Assembly (NCBI RefSeq): GCF_010020825.1
Contig: NZ_JAACJE010000001.1
Location: 1,612,001 to 1,676,000, forward strand
DNA length: 64,000 nucleotides
Direction: 5' to 3'
From: Acidovorax sp. 210-6
Lineage (GTDB): Bacteria > Pseudomonadota > Gammaproteobacteria > Burkholderiales > Burkholderiaceae_C
A model generated the notes under the pieces. That model was given only the letters and a program-made list of their open reading frames with translations. It did not search any database and was not told the DNA's origin. Below, one piece after another: positions 61,643 to 64,000 of this stretch; positions within the stretch are counted from its first letter, which is position 1, and each line of letters begins with the position of its first letter. The position numbers and the translations under genes are program-made.

Positions 61643-62842
61643 ATGCCCGACTCCGAGTTCTCCGACCGCAGCCCCTGGGCTGTCTTCCTGGTTTTCCTGC
61701 GCCTGGGCCTCACGTCCTTTGGCGGGCCGGTGGCCCACCTGGGCTATTTTCGCGAGGAGCTGGTGGTGCGGCGCCGCTGGCTGAGCGAGCGCAACTACGC
61801 CGATCTGGTGGCCCTGTGCCAGTTCTTGCCCGGCCCCGCCAGCAGCCAGGTGGGTATGGCCTTGGGGTTGGCGCGCGCGGGCTACCCGGGAGCACTGGCC
61901 GCGTGGCTGGGGTTCACGCTGCCATCGGCCGTGGCACTCATCCTGTTTGCCCTGGGCCTGGCCCACTGGGGGGACGCCGTGCCCGCTGGGTTGCTGCACG
62001 GGCTCAAGGTGGTGGCGGTGGCTGTGGTGGCGCAGGCGGTGTGGGGCATGGCGCGCAGCCTGTGCCCCGATGTGCCGCGCACCAGCCTCATGGCGGTGGC
62101 CGCCTGCGCTGTGCTGTGGTGGTCCTCCGCCTGGGCGCAGGTCTTGGTCCTGGCGCTGGCCGCGCTGGTGGGCCTGTGGACGCTGGCGCCAGGGCAGGGC
62201 GCCGCCCACGAGCCCCTGCCCATCCCCGTGGGGCGCCGCGCGGGCATGGCCTGGCTGGCGCTGTTTGTAGCGCTGCTGCTGGGGCTGCCTTGGGCAGCGG
62301 CGGTGTTTCCGCATGCCACGCTGGCGGTGGCCGATGCCTTCTACCGCGCGGGCTCGCTCGTTTTTGGCGGCGGGCATGTGGTGCTGCCCTTGCTGCAGGC
62401 CGAGCTGGTGCCCACGGGCTGGGTGGACCAGGACACTTTTCTGGCAGGCTACGGCGCAGCCCAGGCCGTGCCCGGCCCATTGTTCACCTTTGCCGCCTTT
62501 CTGGGGGCTTCGCTGCAAATGGGGCCCCAGGGTGTGTGGGGCGCGCTGGTGTGCCTGCTGGCCATCTTTGCTCCTTCATTCCTGTTGGTGGCCGGGGCGC
62601 TGCCCTTCTGGGAAGGGCTGCGCGCCCACCCGCGCATGCGGGCGGCGCTGGCGGGCGTCAACGCGGCCGTGGTGGGCCTGCTGGTGGCGGCGCTGTACCA
62701 GCCTGTGTGGACCAGTGCCATCCACACCCCACAGGACGTTGCCCTGGCGCTGCTGGCGGGAGTGGCCCTCATGGCCTGGAAGCTGCCGCCCTGGCTGGTG
62801 GTAGCCGCCAGCGCCGGGGCGGGGTGGTGGCTGGGGGCTTGA
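61643..62842 (+). CDS. chrA: Chromate transporter ChrA (long form)
   Basis: A 399-residue membrane protein made of two homologous halves: FLVFLRLGLTSFGGPVAHLG near the start and AGSLVFGGGHVVLPLLQAEL in the middle, each followed by helices; QFLPGPASSQVGMALGLARA and AQAVPGPLFTFAAFLGASLQ are the matching loop motifs. It exports chromate or a similar oxyanion. The start MPDSEFSDRSPWAVF is chosen over an ATG 24 codons upstream. It is divergent from argA. hrpA follows 35 bases after its stop. Confidence 0.93.
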   Translation: MPDSEFSDRSPWAVFLVFLRLGLTSFGGPVAHLGYFREELVVRRRWLSERNYADLVALCQFLPGPASSQVGMALGLARAGYPGALAAWLGFTLPSAVALILFALGLAHWGDAVPAGLLHGLKVVAVAVVAQAVWGMARSLCPDVPRTSLMAVAACAVLWWSSAWAQVLVLALAALVGLWTLAPGQGAAHEPLPIPVGRRAGMAWLALFVALLLGLPWAAAVFPHATLAVADAFYRAGSLVFGGGHVVLPLLQAELVPTGWVDQDTFLAGYGAAQAVPGPLFTFAAFLGASLQMGPQGVWGALVCLLAIFAPSFLLVAGALPFWEGLRAHPRMRAALAGVNAAVVGLLVAALYQPVWTSAIHTPQDVALALLAGVALMAWKLPPWLVVAASAGAGWWLGA

Positions 62843-62877
62843 GGGGCGCGGCCTGCACGGCCCGATAATTGCGCCCC

Positions 62878-64000
62878 ATGCCTTTGCCCGATCCGCGTCT
62901 GCCTGCACCTTCCCGCGCCTTCACCCTGGAGTTTCCCGAGTCCCTGCCCGTATCCGGTCGGCGCGACGAGATCATGGAGGCGATGCACCAGCACCAGGTC
63001 ATCATCGTGTGCGGCGAAACCGGTTCGGGCAAGACCACGCAGCTGCCCAAGATCGCGCTGGCGCTGGGCCGGGGCAAGTGCAACGCCGCGCCGGGCCAGA
63101 AGGGCCAGCTGATCGGCCACACCCAGCCGCGCCGCATTGCCGCCAGCAGCGTGGCCAAGCGCATTGCCGAGGAATTAAAGTCGCCGCTGGGCGAGGTGGT
63201 GGGCTACAAGGTGCGCTTCCAGGATCGGCTGAGCCGCGACGCTTCGGTCAAGCTCATGACCGACGGCATTCTGCTGGCCGAGACGCAGACCGACCCGCTG
63301 CTCAAAGCCTACGACACGATCATCATCGACGAGGCGCACGAGCGCAGCCTGAACATCGACTTTCTGCTGGGCTACATCCGGCAGATTCTGCCGCGCCGGC
63401 CCGATCTGAAAGTGGTGGTGACCTCGGCCACCATCGATGCGGACCGCTTTGCCAAGCACTTTGAAAGCAGCAAGGGCCCGGCTCCGGTGATCCAGGTGTC
63501 GGGCCGCACCTTCCCCGTGGAGCAGCGCTGGCGGCCATTCGAGGAGTCACGCGACTACGGCCTGAACGAGGCCATCGCCGATGGCGTGGACGAACTCTGG
63601 CAGGGCAACGCGGGCGGCGACATCCTGGTGTTTCTGCCCGGCGAGCGCGAAATCCGCGAGGCCGCCGACCACCTGCGCAAGCACCTGGCGCACCAGCCGG
63701 TCACGCGCAACGCCGAGGTGCTGCCGCTGTTCGCGCGCCTGAGCCAGGCCGAGCAGGACCGCATCTTCGACGGCCACACCGGGCGGCGCATCGTGCTGGC
63801 CACCAATGTGGCAGAAACATCTTTGACGGTTCCTGGTATCAGATACGTCATTGACGCAGGAACGGCGCGCGTCAAGCGCTACAGCTTGCGTAGCAAGGTG
63901 GAGCAGTTGCTGGTCGAGCCCATCAGCCAGGCGGCGGCCAACCAGCGCGCCGGGCGCTGCGGGCGCGTGGCCAATGGCATCTGCATCCGGCTGTACGACG
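62878..64000 (+). CDS. hrpA: ATP-dependent RNA helicase HrpA (partial, cut by the window edge)
   Basis: The first 374 codons of a DEAH-box helicase. The N-terminus is [20 protein letters not shown]. Motif I is [15 protein letters not shown], motif II is [14 protein letters not shown], motif III is [16 protein letters not shown], motif V is [19 protein letters not shown], and motif VI starts [12 protein letters not shown]. The C-terminal domains lie past the right edge. HrpA rescues stalled ribosomes and processes RNA. The ATG gives a normal N-terminus. It lies 35 bases after chrA. Confidence 0.93.
   Translation, partial: MPLPDPRLPAPSRAFTLEFPESLPVSGRRDEIMEAMHQHQVIIVCGETGSGKTTQLPKIALALGRGKCNAAPGQKGQLIGHTQPRRIAASSVAKRIAEELKSPLGEVVGYKVRFQDRLSRDASVKLMTDGILLAETQTDPLLKAYDTIIIDEAHERSLNIDFLLGYIRQILPRRPDLKVVVTSATIDADRFAKHFESSKGPAPVIQVSGRTFPVEQRWRPFEESRDYGLNEAIADGVDELWQGNAGGDILVFLPGEREIREAADHLRKHLAHQPVTRNAEVLPLFARLSQAEQDRIFDGHTGRRIVLATNVAETSLTVPGIRYVIDAGTARVKRYSLRSKVEQLLVEPISQAAANQRAGRCGRVANGICIRLYD

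Noticed and set aside
63825-63890. Possible short-repeat copy inside hrpA
   Set aside because: The sequence codes for conserved helicase motif V and following residues; the likeness to the repeat is too weak.
1-64000. CRISPR array, prophage, complete insertion sequence or defence island
   Set aside because: No regular direct repeats with spacers, phage structural genes, full-length transposase genes or known defence gene sets were seen.

Overview
The window is a high-GC, gene-dense stretch of a betaproteobacterial chromosome, most like Comamonadaceae (Acidovorax and relatives). The support is the gene families and their order (thiO-S-G-E under a TPP riboswitch, tauE-cysI-DUF934-cysH-D-N, sbp-cysTWA, rho-trxA) and many copies of a short repeat with the core ATAGCTGCTAGCGC, a type I associate with these genomes. 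No rRNA, CRISPR, prophage or complete insertion sequence was seen. One tRNA is present. The left edge cuts phoB and the right edge cuts hrpA.

Layout. 0-5 kb: phoB (3' end), phoR, then a MATE exporter and a membrane glycosyltransferase-like protein on the minus strand. 5-7.2 kb: rpmE2, rho, trxA. 7.3-10.4 kb: a YhiN-type flavoprotein, a nucleotidyl cyclase-FHA fusion and an unknown protein. 10.7-16.4 kb: acyl-CoA metabolism (acyl-CoA dehydrogenase, APH-like kinase and Crp/Fnr regulator in one run; enoyl-CoA hydratase and a two-part 3-hydroxyacyl-CoA dehydrogenase in another). 16.5-18.7 kb: a FimV-like protein. 18.7-24.4 kb: thiamine synthesis and salvage with two TPP riboswitches. 24.5-28.7 kb: cho, tRNA-Gly, an orphan amino-acid binding protein, a ferredoxin reductase and ferredoxin. 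28.8-35 kb: sulfate assimilation. 35-37.3 kb: mnmC and yggX. 37.6-42.7 kb: periplasmic nitrate reductase napDAGHB, followed upstream by about 1 kb without a convincing gene. 43.7-48.9 kb: lipoate ligase-like protein, azoR with a divergent LysR regulator, an HDOD protein and a chemoreceptor. 49.4-55.7 kb: sulfate ABC importer, dsbB and an HD-GYP protein. 55.6-60 kb: a TonB receptor, PepSY and small secreted-protein operon. 60-64 kb: argA, chrA and hrpA.

How the genes fit together. The sulfur genes form a near-complete route: import (sbp-cysTWA), activation (cysDN), reduction (cysH, cysI with DUF934) and an anion exporter (tauE-like). No cysJ flavoprotein is present; FdxA and a ferredoxin reductase just downstream are plausible electron donors. 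The thiamine block makes and attaches the thiazole half and salvages the pyrimidine half. The nap operon lacks napC and relies on NapGH to take electrons from quinol.

The most unusual signal is repetitive. The short ATAGCTGCTAGCGC-type repeat lies not only between genes but in frame inside genes: in a membrane helix of the MATE exporter, at the N-termini of the DUF934 protein and CysN, and possibly in dsbB. A second family of about 130-165 bp has three copies and a partial one, all in the same orientation and all just after stop codons of minus-strand genes. Two palindromic MITE-like elements share a common core.
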